Positions 18,235 through 26,930 of a stretch of DNA of 64,000 nt are shown one piece after another. A model generated the notes under the pieces. The model saw nothing but the letters and a program-made list of their open reading frames with translations, ran no database searches and was not told where the DNA came from. A program made the position numbers and the translations under genes. This DNA comes from Methylocystis sp. SC2 (GTDB taxonomy: Bacteria; Pseudomonadota; Alphaproteobacteria; Rhizobiales; Beijerinckiaceae): positions 3,380,501-3,444,500 of the forward strand of contig NC_018485.1 in the NCBI RefSeq assembly GCF_000304315.1, given 5' to 3'. Position 1 is the first letter of the stretch; the number at the start of each line of letters is the position of its first letter.

Positions 18235-19185
18235 ATGCATGAGCGTTTCACTCTCGCAGCGCGCGCGGCCGCGCGGGCGCGGTGTCCGGCGGCCGTCATC
18301 GCCGCTTCACTTCTCGTCGTCAGCGCGCCCGCCATGGCTGCGCATAAGGGCGGCGTCAGCCCCGCGTGGAATCAGTGCCGCGCGCCTGATCCCGACGCGC
18401 GCATCGCAGGCTGCGCGCAAGTTATTCGGGAGATCGACAAGGAGACCCCGCACAACAAGGTGGCGGCCTATGTCAATCGCGCCGGCGCCTATCAGGCGAA
18501 AGGCGACTACGCGCACGCGCTCGAGGACTTCGGCAAGGCGCTGGAGATCGACCCCAAATCATCGGTGATTCTGGCCGCGCGCGGCGCCGCGCATCATGCC
18601 AAGGGCGATCTCGACAGCGCGCTCGCCGACTATAATCAGGCGCTCGCCGCCGACAAAAAGAACGCCGCCGCGCTTCTGGCGCGCGCCTATGTGTGGCGCG
18701 CTAAAGGAGATGTCGAGAAGGCTCTCGCCGATCTCGGGGACGCCGCGAAAGCCGACCCAAAAGCGACGGCGCCGGACGTCGCGGCGGGGGCCCTCTATCA
18801 TGGGAAAGGCGATCATGACCGCGCTATCGCGGCATTTTCCGAGGCCGCGAAGCGCGATCCCAAACTGGCCGCGGCGCGCAACGGGCGCGGCGCCTGCCAC
18901 TACGCCAAGGGCGAATTCGACAAGGCGATCGCCGACTTCGACGCGGCGCTGAAAATCGACGCCGGCTACGTCGGCGCGCTCGTCAACCGCGCCAATGCCT
19001 GGCGGGCCAAGAAGGACTTCGCCCGCGCGAAGGCCGACTACGACGCGGCGCTGGCGACGAAGCCTGATCTTGCCGCCGCGAAGAAGGGATCGGAGGACAT
19101 GGCCAAGCTCATCGCCAAGAAGGGCTCAGGCGCGGCGACGCCGGCCGATTCCGCTCCTCTCGAAGCCGAACACGACCACAACTGA
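18235..19185 (+). CDS. Secreted tetratricopeptide-repeat protein
   Basis: A 316-residue protein with a long signal peptide (about 1-35, ending SAPAMAA) followed by about six TPR units of 34 residues, for example AAYVNRAGAYQAKGDYAHAL and the repeats at about 110, 144, 178, 212 and 246. A WNQCRAPDPDARIAGCAQVI segment (about 45-64) gives two cysteines that may pair just before the repeats. TPRs bind protein partners; the partner is unknown. The ATG at 18235 fits the signal peptide and has a GGGGAG about 11 bases upstream. It converges with bcp. Confidence 0.8.
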   Translation: MHERFTLAARAAARARCPAAVIAASLLVVSAPAMAAHKGGVSPAWNQCRAPDPDARIAGCAQVIREIDKETPHNKVAAYVNRAGAYQAKGDYAHALEDFGKALEIDPKSSVILAARGAAHHAKGDLDSALADYNQALAADKKNAAALLARAYVWRAKGDVEKALADLGDAAKADPKATAPDVAAGALYHGKGDHDRAIAAFSEAAKRDPKLAAARNGRGACHYAKGEFDKAIADFDAALKIDAGYVGALVNRANAWRAKKDFARAKADYDAALATKPDLAAAKKGSEDMAKLIAKKGSGAATPADSAPLEAEHDHN

Positions 19186-19207
19186 AGCCCGGGCGGCGGA
19201 AGGCGCG

Positions 19208-19741
19208 TCAAAGCGCCTTGGCCGCCGCCAGCACCTCCTCGGCGTGGCCCGGAACCTTCACCTTCCGCCAGATCTTGGCGATGCGGCCGTCGGGACCGAT
19301 GAGCACCGTCGTGCGCTCGACGCCCATATATTTGCGGCCATACATGCTTTTCTCGACCCAGACGCCATAGGCGCCGAGCGTGTCCTTTCCCTCATCCGAC
19401 GCGAGGGGCAGCGACAATTCATATTTGGCGCGGAACTTGTCGTGGTTCTTGACCGGGTCCGGCGACATGCCCACGACCACGGTCTTGGCCTTCGCGAAAC
19501 TCTCGCGTAAGGCGTTGAAGTCTATCGCTTCCTTCGTGCAGCCGGACGTGTCGTCCTTCGGGTAGAAGTAGAGCACGACTTTTTTGCCCTTCAGCCCGGC
19601 GAGCGAGATCTTTTCCCCGCCGGCCCCGGGGAGATCGAAGGCCGGCGCCAAGCCTCCCTCTTTTAAGGCCCCCTCTTTTAAGTCTCCCTCCTTTTTCCCG
19701 TCCTTGCGTGAGGCTTCCGCCTTGCCTGCGGTCGTGCTCAT
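19208..19741 (-). CDS. bcp: Thioredoxin-dependent peroxiredoxin (Bcp/PrxQ type)
   Basis: Reduces peroxides with a cysteine thiol. The 177-residue protein has the motif P61-x3-T65-x2-C68 (PKDDTSGC), the peroxidatic cysteine being C68. There is no other cysteine in the protein, so it lacks the resolving cysteine of E. coli Bcp and must be a 1-Cys form recycled by an external thiol. The first 30 residues are lysine-rich with short KEG repeats (EGDLKEGALKEGG), an unusual extension. The ATG at 19741 has a GGAAGG ribosome-binding site. It is divergent from the large AsmA-like gene. Confidence 0.88.
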   Translation of the reverse strand: MSTTAGKAEASRKDGKKEGDLKEGALKEGGLAPAFDLPGAGGEKISLAGLKGKKVVLYFYPKDDTSGCTKEAIDFNALRESFAKAKTVVVGMSPDPVKNHDKFRAKYELSLPLASDEGKDTLGAYGVWVEKSMYGRKYMGVERTTVLIGPDGRIAKIWRKVKVPGHAEEVLAAAKAL

Positions 19742-19822
19742 GGCGCCTTCCTTTCGTCGCATCTGCAGCTAAAATCAGCGCCTAGAATGCAGACCGCGCG
19801 CCAGCCGGCAAGACCGGCGTGA

Positions 19823-22800
19823 TTGCCTGCGTCGGCGCTGCTATCGAGCCGAGAGCGAGGCCAATTGACCGACAGGACGGGGCGCAAGCCTAGCGGCGGC
19901 GGAGTCGTCGTCGATAGCGCGCGGCGCGCGATTCAGCAGGCCTGTCGCGCAGCGTGGCGGCCGCCGCGTTTTTGGGCGCCGCGCCGCGGACTTCCCCGCC
20001 TGCTCATGCTCAGCGGACTCGCCGCGACGCTGCTGTGCGCGCTGACGCTCGGCGGTTTCTTCCTGCTGCTGTCGCAAGGCTCCATCACCTTCGCGTGGCT
20101 CGCCCCGCGCATCGTCGAATCGCTCGATGAACTCGCGGGCGGCCGATACGAATTCTCGCTGGGCGCCGCCGCGATCGGCAATGGCGATCACGGCCCGACG
20201 CTGTCCGTGGACAATTTCATTGTGAAGAAGGACGGTCGTCCCATCGTCGCGGCGCCGCGCGCGGAGTTGGCGCTCGACCTTCGCTCCCTGTTGATCGGCC
20301 GCATAAAGCTGCGCCGGCTCGAGGTTCTCGATCTGGACTTGCGCCTGTCGGTCAACCCGGACGGCGCCGTCGTGATTTCCGCCGGCGCGCAACCCGTTCC
20401 GACGGGGGCGCCGGCGATCGCGCCCGGCGCCCCGGCGAACGGCGCCGGCTCGAAACGCGTGACTCTGCTGCGCGACGCGGCGGGGGCCCTGCGCGGGCTC
20501 ATGGACTTCGCCACGAGCCCGAACAGTCCAATCGCCGCGCTCGATCGCCTCGGCGTGGCGCACGGCCGGCTCACCATCGATGACCGCACGATCGATCGCG
20601 CCATCCGCTATGAAGACGTGACGCTCAGCCTCGATAAGGGCGGCGCCGGCATGCGCTTCTCGGCGGCGGCCAATGGCCCCTCGGGGCGTTGGACGGCCGT
20701 CGCCGTCGCAAAGGGCGCGCCGGGGGGACGGCGCGATTTCCACGCGCAGTTTCGCAATTTTTCGATCGACGAGATTTCGCTTGCCGGCGGCTTCCGCACG
20801 ACCCGCTTCGACACTGACGCGCCGCTCTCCTTCGACCTGAAATTCGCGCTTGGTCCGGGCGACGAGGTGCTCGAAGCGTCGGGTCAAATGGAGATTGGCC
20901 GGGGCTATTTCCGCTTTGACGAGCCGGATCACGAGCCGGTGATGATCGAAAAAATCGCCGGCGTCGCGGTTTGGGACCGGGCCGCGCGCAAGGTCGCGAT
21001 CGCGCCGCTTGTGTTCAAGGCCGGCGGTTTCGACATGACCGTGGTCGGCGACGCGCGCCCGCCCGAGGGGGCGAGAACCATCGCCGATGCGGCGCGCCTG
21101 GACGGGCCGTGGACGATCGCGTTGCGCCTGAAAGCGCCGACCGTGGTCGCGCCCGAGCGCGCGGGAGAGAAAAATGTCCGCATTGACCACGGACTGCTCA
21201 ATGCGCGCCTGTTTCGCGACGAACGCCAGATCGCCTTCGACACATTCGCCTTTGACGGTCCCGATGCGCACGTCAACCTCAACGGCGCGGTGAGTTGGCG
21301 CGACGACATCCGCGTCATACTCAAGATGGGCATCGAGGAGACGCAGATACGCGCGCTCGCGCGCCTGTGGCCCACCCATGTCGCGCCGTCCGTGCGCACC
21401 TGGTTCGTCGATCATGTGCCGGTCGGCGTCTTGAAGCGCGCCCAATATGCCGCCGACTTCGACGGCGCGGCGCTGAACGCGATGCGCTACGAGCAGGCGC
21501 CGCCGGATCGCTCGCTGTTCGCCGAGGGCGACATCGTCGACGCGACAGTCTCCGACATCCTGCCGGGCATGGCGCCGCTTTCCGGCATCAGCGGACGACT
21601 GCGGATCACCGGCCAGACGGCGTCTTTCGACGCGACCTCAGGCGCCATGGAGACCGGGCCGGGTCGACGCCTCGCATTATCGTCCGGCCGCTTCCTGGTC
21701 GCCGACAGCGCGCTGCGCCCGACGCCCGCGATGGTCGAGGTGACGGTTGGCGGCGACGTCGAAGCCGTCTCCGACCTGCTCGCATTGCGGGCGATCGCCG
21801 AACACGCGTCTATCCCCGTGGAGGCGGGCGCGCTGAAGGGAACCATCGAGGGTCGGCTGCGCGTCGATTTCGAGACAGGGGCGACGGCGCGCGACGCGGC
21901 CACGACTTTCGCCATCGACGCGACGACGTCGAACCTTGTGATCGAGAAGCTGATCGGGCGGGAGAAGCTCGAGAGCGGCGCGCTGCATATCATCGCTGAC
22001 CGGGCCGGACTGCGCGTGAGCGGAACCGGCCGACTCTTTGGCGCGCCGGCGACCCTCGACGTGCGCCGCGGCTTTGGCGACAAGGGTCCGGCGCAGGCGC
22101 AGGTCGCATTCACTTTTGACGATGCGGCGCGCCAGCGCGCCGGCTACGCCGTCGCCGGCGTCAGCGGCCCGATTCTGGCGACGATACGCACGCCGATCCC
22201 GGTTGAGAACGTCGATACGCAGATCGAACTCGATCTCACCCGGACGAATTTCGACAATCCGCTCCCGGGCCTGGTGAAGCCGGCGGGAAAGCCGGGAAAG
22301 TCGTCGTTCACGCTGACGCGCCACGGCGAGGCGATGTCGCTTGAACAATTCGTGTTCGACGCGGGACCGACCCAAGCGCAGGGCGTCATCGAATTCGGCA
22401 GAGACGGCGCGTTCCGCGCGGCCCGTCTTGCGCAGGCGCGGCTCTCGCCCGGAGACGACATGCGCGCCGACGTGCTGCGTAGCGGCGAGATGGTGAAGAT
22501 CGTCGCGCGCGGCGCGAATTTCGACGCCCGTCCGATCATGCAGGGATTGATGCGCGCCGACCGCGGCAAGGGCAGCGTCGACGACCTCGATCTCGACTTC
22601 AAGTCGCCGATCGTCACCGGCTACGGCAAGCAAATTCTCACAAACGTCGAACTGAAATTGGAGCGTCGCGGCGGCAAGCCTCGCGGAGTGGCGCTTAAAG
22701 GCTTTTTCGGCCGCGAGCAGCTCACGGTCGGCATGGGGCGGGGTCAGGACAATCAGTCGCAACTCGAAATCGCGACGAATGACGGCGGCTCGCTGCTCTC

Positions 22801-23371
22801 CTTCTTCGACATCTATCGGAAGATGGACAGCGGCGCCCTGACCGCGACCGTACAGCTGAGTCAGAACCGCGCCGATGGCGCTTTGCGCATTCGCGACTTC
22901 TTCGTGCGCGGCGAACCGACCGTGCGCCAGCTGATGGCGCAAAGCGGAACGGCGCGCGCGGACGATCGCGGCAATTACCGCTTCGATCCCGACCTCGTTC
23001 GCGTCGGCAGATTGGAGAGCGACTTCAGCTGGTCGGGCGGACAGCTTACCGTGCGCGACGGCGTGCTGTCGGGTCCCGAGATCGGCCTCACCTTCGACGG
23101 CTACATCGACTTCCCGCGCGAGCGGCTGGACCTTGTGGGCTCATATGTGCCCGCCTATGCGTTGAACAATCTGTTGTCGAATATTCCGGTGGTCGGCGTC
23201 GTGCTCGCCGGCGGACAGCATGAGGGCGTCTTTGCGCTGAGCTATCGCCTCTATGGCGCGCTCTCATCGCCCTCGATCAACGTCAATCCGCTCTCGGCGA
23301 TCGCTCCCGGCTTGATGCGCAAGATCATGGGCGTCATCGACGGCACCGCGCGCATGCCGCAGGAGCGGTAG
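19823..23371 (+). CDS. AsmA-like / YhdP-type DUF3971 protein
   Basis: A very large (up to 1182 residues) envelope protein of the AsmA/YhdP/TamB class, proteins thought to form bridges that carry phospholipid to the outer membrane. A basic cytosolic N terminus is followed by one membrane helix (about 62-85, in LAATLLCALTLGGFFLLLS), then about 1,090 residues of repeating beta structure. The C-terminal part has the AsmA-like DLVGSYVPAYALNNLLSNIPVVG segment and the closing NVNPLSAIAPGLMRKI motif, typical of DUF3971 proteins. The start is uncertain: TTG at 19823 or 19865, or ATG at 20006 right before the helix. Context with bcp and tyrS is conserved in related genomes. Confidence 0.85.
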   Translation: MPASALLSSRERGQLTDRTGRKPSGGGVVVDSARRAIQQACRAAWRPPRFWAPRRGLPRLLMLSGLAATLLCALTLGGFFLLLSQGSITFAWLAPRIVESLDELAGGRYEFSLGAAAIGNGDHGPTLSVDNFIVKKDGRPIVAAPRAELALDLRSLLIGRIKLRRLEVLDLDLRLSVNPDGAVVISAGAQPVPTGAPAIAPGAPANGAGSKRVTLLRDAAGALRGLMDFATSPNSPIAALDRLGVAHGRLTIDDRTIDRAIRYEDVTLSLDKGGAGMRFSAAANGPSGRWTAVAVAKGAPGGRRDFHAQFRNFSIDEISLAGGFRTTRFDTDAPLSFDLKFALGPGDEVLEASGQMEIGRGYFRFDEPDHEPVMIEKIAGVAVWDRAARKVAIAPLVFKAGGFDMTVVGDARPPEGARTIADAARLDGPWTIALRLKAPTVVAPERAGEKNVRIDHGLLNARLFRDERQIAFDTFAFDGPDAHVNLNGAVSWRDDIRVILKMGIEETQIRALARLWPTHVAPSVRTWFVDHVPVGVLKRAQYAADFDGAALNAMRYEQAPPDRSLFAEGDIVDATVSDILPGMAPLSGISGRLRITGQTASFDATSGAMETGPGRRLALSSGRFLVADSALRPTPAMVEVTVGGDVEAVSDLLALRAIAEHASIPVEAGALKGTIEGRLRVDFETGATARDAATTFAIDATTSNLVIEKLIGREKLESGALHIIADRAGLRVSGTGRLFGAPATLDVRRGFGDKGPAQAQVAFTFDDAARQRAGYAVAGVSGPILATIRTPIPVENVDTQIELDLTRTNFDNPLPGLVKPAGKPGKSSFTLTRHGEAMSLEQFVFDAGPTQAQGVIEFGRDGAFRAARLAQARLSPGDDMRADVLRSGEMVKIVARGANFDARPIMQGLMRADRGKGSVDDLDLDFKSPIVTGYGKQILTNVELKLERRGGKPRGVALKGFFGREQLTVGMGRGQDNQSQLEIATNDGGSLLSFFDIYRKMDSGALTATVQLSQNRADGALRIRDFFVRGEPTVRQLMAQSGTARADDRGNYRFDPDLVRVGRLESDFSWSGGQLTVRDGVLSGPEIGLTFDGYIDFPRERLDLVGSYVPAYALNNLLSNIPVVGVVLAGGQHEGVFALSYRLYGALSSPSINVNPLSAIAPGLMRKIMGVIDGTARMPQER

Positions 23372-23485
23372 CGGGGAGATTATGATTTCGCTTCGGCGAA
23401 CGGGCGTGTAGGATTGTCGATAAATCAGCTTGCAATTATTCGGAACGCCATCAATATAACTGTCTTTCAGCAAGGTGTTACGGCA

Positions 23486-24685
23486 ATGACAGACATTACG
23501 AATACGGGGCGTGACTTAGATCGTCCCGAGAACATAACAGAGCTGCTCCAAAGACCCCTTTTCAATACCGCGAGTTGCAGTGGAATCGATCCTATGCTGG
23601 CTCTGCATTTGAGCATGATTGAAGTTCGGTTGAGGGCGGCAGTTCCAAATTTGGTGAATGATGCAAATTCTTTAAGCTTGGCAAAAATGATTGCCGAGGG
23701 CTTGAAAGATTTTTCACCCTCGGCTTCTGAGAAAATTCGCTATTCAACGCATGAGCTTTGGAACAAGGCTTACCAGCTCGAACGACTGATTGCGCTAATT
23801 CAGCCACAGGAGGCGCTCTTCACGGAATTGGCTCGACGCACCAGACAAGCCATTGATGAGGGATTGCCGAGCGCCAGCAAGCTGAAGGAATCCTTCGACC
23901 GAGGGAAGGCCGAACTTCTGGAGAAGGAAAACGGGGACGGCGGCAACGTCGGCGTCACATTTAAGCTAAAATCCGACTCCGGCTCGGTACAACGTGCCCG
24001 GATGCTGCTGCTGGACGCGTTAGAAGAGTTGCATTGGGCTTCGCAGCGAAAATTCTCCGCTCGGCCGCTTCAAATCGGCGCAATAAGACTTGCAACAATG
24101 TTTGTATTCGGGTCGGCGTTTCTATTCGTCGCCCCCTATTTGGCTCTTTATATCTTTTCTCTCTTCGGGAAACCCTTCGACCCAAGAGCGTGGGAGTGGT
24201 TGCCGCTGTTTACGGCGCTTTCGGCCGGATTGTTTGGCGCGTTTTTCTCCCGTCTCAGCGCGTTGCAATCGAATGCGAATACTTTGAGTTTGGACGCATT
24301 AGCAGAGGCGAAGCGCCCACTGTACATGCTTTTTCGGGGCATTGTCGGAATGAGCGGGGCGCTGTTCGTTTTCTTTTTTCTCCAGTCAGGTCTGATTCAG
24401 GGCAATCTCTTCCCGAAGTTCAAAGAGCTGGGATTTTCCGTCGTGGAATGGCCGTCGGAAGTTCAACCGAGTCCCGGGAACAAAAATGGCGCGCAGCTTT
24501 CGTCAACAACGCCGACCGCAAGCGTGACAGGCTTGCCTTGGCGAATTGTGCTGCCCAGTGAGTCTCTCGCCTTGCTCATCGTTTGGAGCTTCCTTGCGGG
24601 TTTCTCGGAACGATTGGTGCCGAATATATTGTCCTCGACCGACAAGACTTTAACTGATGCGACCCAACGAGGTTTATCAAAGTGA
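23486..24685 (+). CDS. Orphan four-TM membrane protein, AT-richer than its neighbours
   Basis: I do not recognise this 399-residue protein. Residues 1-200 are soluble and mostly helical, with a charged stretch near 138-150 (ESFDRGKAELLEKENGDGG). Then come four membrane segments at about 203-227, 238-260, 283-303 and 360-382. A periplasmic or cytosolic loop of about 55 residues, rich in Pro, Ser and Thr, lies between the last two. Codon use is clearly less G+C-biased than in adjacent genes, which suggests recent transfer. The ATG at 23486 was chosen for its AAGGTG ribosome-binding site; a TTG at 23414 is in frame. It is wedged between the AsmA-like gene and tyrS with no partner gene. Confidence 0.7.
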   Translation: MTDITNTGRDLDRPENITELLQRPLFNTASCSGIDPMLALHLSMIEVRLRAAVPNLVNDANSLSLAKMIAEGLKDFSPSASEKIRYSTHELWNKAYQLERLIALIQPQEALFTELARRTRQAIDEGLPSASKLKESFDRGKAELLEKENGDGGNVGVTFKLKSDSGSVQRARMLLLDALEELHWASQRKFSARPLQIGAIRLATMFVFGSAFLFVAPYLALYIFSLFGKPFDPRAWEWLPLFTALSAGLFGAFFSRLSALQSNANTLSLDALAEAKRPLYMLFRGIVGMSGALFVFFFLQSGLIQGNLFPKFKELGFSVVEWPSEVQPSPGNKNGAQLSSTTPTASVTGLPWRIVLPSESLALLIVWSFLAGFSERLVPNILSSTDKTLTDATQRGLSK

Positions 24686-24728
24686 TGGAGCTTAAATCGG
24701 TTTGGTGAAGCGATGGGACGCCGCTAGA

Positions 24729-25991
24729 TCAGTTCTTTTTTAGCAGCACGTGCTTCTTCTTGCCGAGCGAGAGTTTGACGACGCCCTCGCGCGCAAACTC
24801 AGCTTCGCCGATGATTCCGCGCTCATCGGTCACCGGCGCATCATTGACGCGCAGCCCGCCGGACTTGATCTGGCGTCGCGCTTCGCCGGTCGACGCGACG
24901 AGACCGGCCTTGACGAAGGCGGTCAGCACCCCGAGCCCGGCGGCGATTTCCTCGGCCGAAACGGCGACCTTGGGGAGCGACAGCGCGAGCGCGCCTTCTT
25001 CGAAGGTCGTGCGCGCCGTTTCCGCGGCCTGCTCCGCCGCCGCGCGGCCGTGAATAAGCGCCGTCGCTTCGGTCGCGAGAGTCTTCTTCGCCTCGTTGAT
25101 CTCGGCGCCCTGCAGCGCCGCGAGGCGGGCGATCTCTTCCATCGGCAGGAAGGTGAAGAGTTTTAGAAAGCGGGCGACGTCGGCGTCTTCCGTATTGCGC
25201 CAATACTGCCAGTAGTCATAGGGCGACAGCATGTCGGCGTTGAGCCAGATGGCGCCCGCCGCGGTCTTGCCCATCTTGGCGCCCGAGGACGTCGTCAGCA
25301 GCGGCGACGTGAGCGCATAGAGTTGCGGGCAGCCCATGCGCCGCCCGAGATCGAGGCCGGTGACGATATTGCCCCATTGGTCCGAGCCGCCCATCTGCAG
25401 CAGCGCGCCGTAGCGCCTGTTGATCTCGACGAAATCGTACGCCTGCAGGCACATGTAGTTGAACTCGATGAAGGAGAGTTCATGCTCGCGTTCGAGCCGC
25501 AGCTTCACCGAATCCATCGTCAGCATGCGGTTGACGGAGAAGTGGCGGCCGACGTCGCGCAGGAAGTCGATGTAGTTTAACCCCGCCAGCCAATCGGCGT
25601 TGTCGAGCATCAGCGCGTCGGCGGCGCCGTCGCCAAAGGTGAGGAACCGTTCGAAGACGGTCCGGATCGACGCCTTGTTGGCGTCGATCTGCTCGACGGT
25701 GAGCAGCTTGCGGCTCTCGTCCTTGCCCGAAGGATCGCCGACCCGCGTGGTGCCGCCGCCCATCAGCGGCAGGGGCTTGCCGCCCGTTCGCTGCAGCCAG
25801 GCCAGCATCATGATCGGCAGCAGCGAGCCGACGTGGAGAGAGGGCGCCGTGCAGTCGAAGCCGATATAGGCGGAAAGCGTCCCCGAGCGCGCCTTCTCGT
25901 CCAGCCCCTCGAAATCAGAGCATTGATGCACGAAGCCGCGCGCGATCAGCGCGCGCAGGAAATCCGACGAGGGAGAAAAATCAGCGGCCAT
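24729..25991 (-). CDS. tyrS: Tyrosyl-tRNA synthetase
   Basis: Charges tRNA-Tyr. The 420-residue class I synthetase has the HIGH-equivalent H53-V-G-S (53-56), the tyrosine-pocket segment GGSDQWGNI (201-209) and the KMSKS-equivalent KMGKT (239-243). The C-terminal 70 residues form an S4-like RNA-binding domain ([24 protein letters not shown] region). Length is normal. The gene is monocistronic here and converges with the orphan membrane protein. Confidence 0.96.
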   Translation of the reverse strand: MAADFSPSSDFLRALIARGFVHQCSDFEGLDEKARSGTLSAYIGFDCTAPSLHVGSLLPIMMLAWLQRTGGKPLPLMGGGTTRVGDPSGKDESRKLLTVEQIDANKASIRTVFERFLTFGDGAADALMLDNADWLAGLNYIDFLRDVGRHFSVNRMLTMDSVKLRLEREHELSFIEFNYMCLQAYDFVEINRRYGALLQMGGSDQWGNIVTGLDLGRRMGCPQLYALTSPLLTTSSGAKMGKTAAGAIWLNADMLSPYDYWQYWRNTEDADVARFLKLFTFLPMEEIARLAALQGAEINEAKKTLATEATALIHGRAAAEQAAETARTTFEEGALALSLPKVAVSAEEIAAGLGVLTAFVKAGLVASTGEARRQIKSGGLRVNDAPVTDERGIIGEAEFAREGVVKLSLGKKKHVLLKKN

Positions 25992-26061
25992 GGCGGGGTG
26001 ATAGGCGCTGCGCGCCGACGGCGCAAGCGACCCGGGCTTGTGAGTTCCGGTTGAAATTCAG

Positions 26062-26086
26062 GCCTCCTTACAATAAGTAAGGAGGC
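26062..26086. promoter_or_regulatory. Perfect 10-bp inverted repeat before the AbrB/VapC pair
   Basis: GCCTCCTTAC and GTAAGGAGGC flank a five-base AATAA centre, 22-46 bases upstream of the antitoxin start. A good -10-like TACAAT (26069-26074) overlaps the repeat, as expected for a site where the antitoxin represses its own promoter. The right arm also contains a perfect Shine-Dalgarno sequence (AAGGAGG) and the left arm its complement. Confidence 0.55.
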
Positions 26087-26107
26087 AACGAGAAGGAACT
26101 GGCCTTA

Positions 26108-26347
26108 ATGTCGAAGGCGACCCTGACCAGCAAGGGTCAGATCACTCTGCCCGCCGAGGTGCGCCGAGCCTTGCGGGTGCATACTGGCGACAGTCTGGTT
26201 TTCGAACAGACAAGCGGCGACGCCTTTCTCGTTCGCGCCGCCTCCGGAGACATACGACGCCTCAAAGGCGTTGTTCCGTCGCCTTCGACGCCGGTCACGC
26301 TTGAGGCGATGGAAATGGCGATCCGAAGCCGCGCCCGCCAAAAGTGA
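26108..26347 (+). CDS. AbrB/MazE-type antitoxin
   Basis: A 79-residue swapped-hairpin AbrB-fold protein: MSKATLTSKGQITLPAEVRR is the classic DNA-binding N terminus, followed by a GDSLVFEQ strand. The C-terminal 35 residues would wrap the toxin. It binds its own promoter, probably at the inverted repeat just upstream, and neutralises the PIN toxin encoded next. The stop overlaps the toxin start (GTGA). Confidence 0.9.
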   Translation: MSKATLTSKGQITLPAEVRRALRVHTGDSLVFEQTSGDAFLVRAASGDIRRLKGVVPSPSTPVTLEAMEMAIRSRARQK

Positions 26348-26736
26348 TAGCGCTCGATACAATTGTGCTCGTGCGCTACCTCGCCCAGGACGACCGCGAG
26401 CAAGCCAAAGCCGCGACGCGATTTATCGAAGAGGCGTTGACGGCCGGCGATCCTGGTTTCATTTCGACGATCGTTCTTTGCGAGATCATCTGGGTGCTCG
26501 AAACCTGCTATAATTTGACGAGAGCGGACCTCGTTTCGATCATCAAAGCGCTGCTCGATACGCGGCAAATCGTCGTGGATGAGGCAGACGCCGTGCGCGC
26601 CGCCCTGAATCATTCCAGCGTCGATCTTGTCGACGCGATCATTCATGAGGTGGGCAGGTCGCGCCGGTGCCAGAGGACGGTGACGTTCGACCGCAAGTTC
26701 GCCCGTCTGGCCGGCGTCGAACTGCTTGGCAGGTGA
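26344..26736 (+). CDS. VapC-like PIN-domain toxin
   Basis: A 130-residue PIN ribonuclease. The acidic residues that bind Mg2+ are visible: D5 (MIALDTIVLV), E47 (TIVLCEIIW), D97 (VDLVDAII) and D116 (TVTFDRKFA). Such toxins cut tRNA or other RNA and stop growth until the antitoxin is restored. The GTG start overlaps the antitoxin stop, the usual arrangement for balanced synthesis. An AbrB-type antitoxin paired with a PIN toxin is a standard VapBC variant. Confidence 0.9.
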   Translation: MIALDTIVLVRYLAQDDREQAKAATRFIEEALTAGDPGFISTIVLCEIIWVLETCYNLTRADLVSIIKALLDTRQIVVDEADAVRAALNHSSVDLVDAIIHEVGRSRRCQRTVTFDRKFARLAGVELLGR

Positions 26737-26773
26737 GCGGTCCGCAGCTCTGATGACTGGCGCAACCTGCTCC

Positions 26774-26815
26774 CTCTCCCTTCGAAGTCGGCTGTCGCCG
26801 ACTTCGAAGGGAGAG
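26774..26815. repeat. Perfect 18-bp palindrome with a 6-base loop
   Basis: Arms CTCTCCCTTCGAAGTCGG and its exact complement flank CTGTCG, 37 bases after the toxin gene. It has no T-run and resembles intergenic REP-type palindromes. It could act as a 3' boundary for the toxin-antitoxin mRNA. Confidence 0.65.
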
Positions 26816-26930
26816 CGGCGGCGCCGCTTCTTGCGACCTTCGGGGCCGTTTCTTGCTCCACCGGAGCGCTTTTGGTAGAAGCCGCAGGCTTTCGCGCTCG
26901 CGCCGGCGCGCCGTCGAACGCAGGACACTC

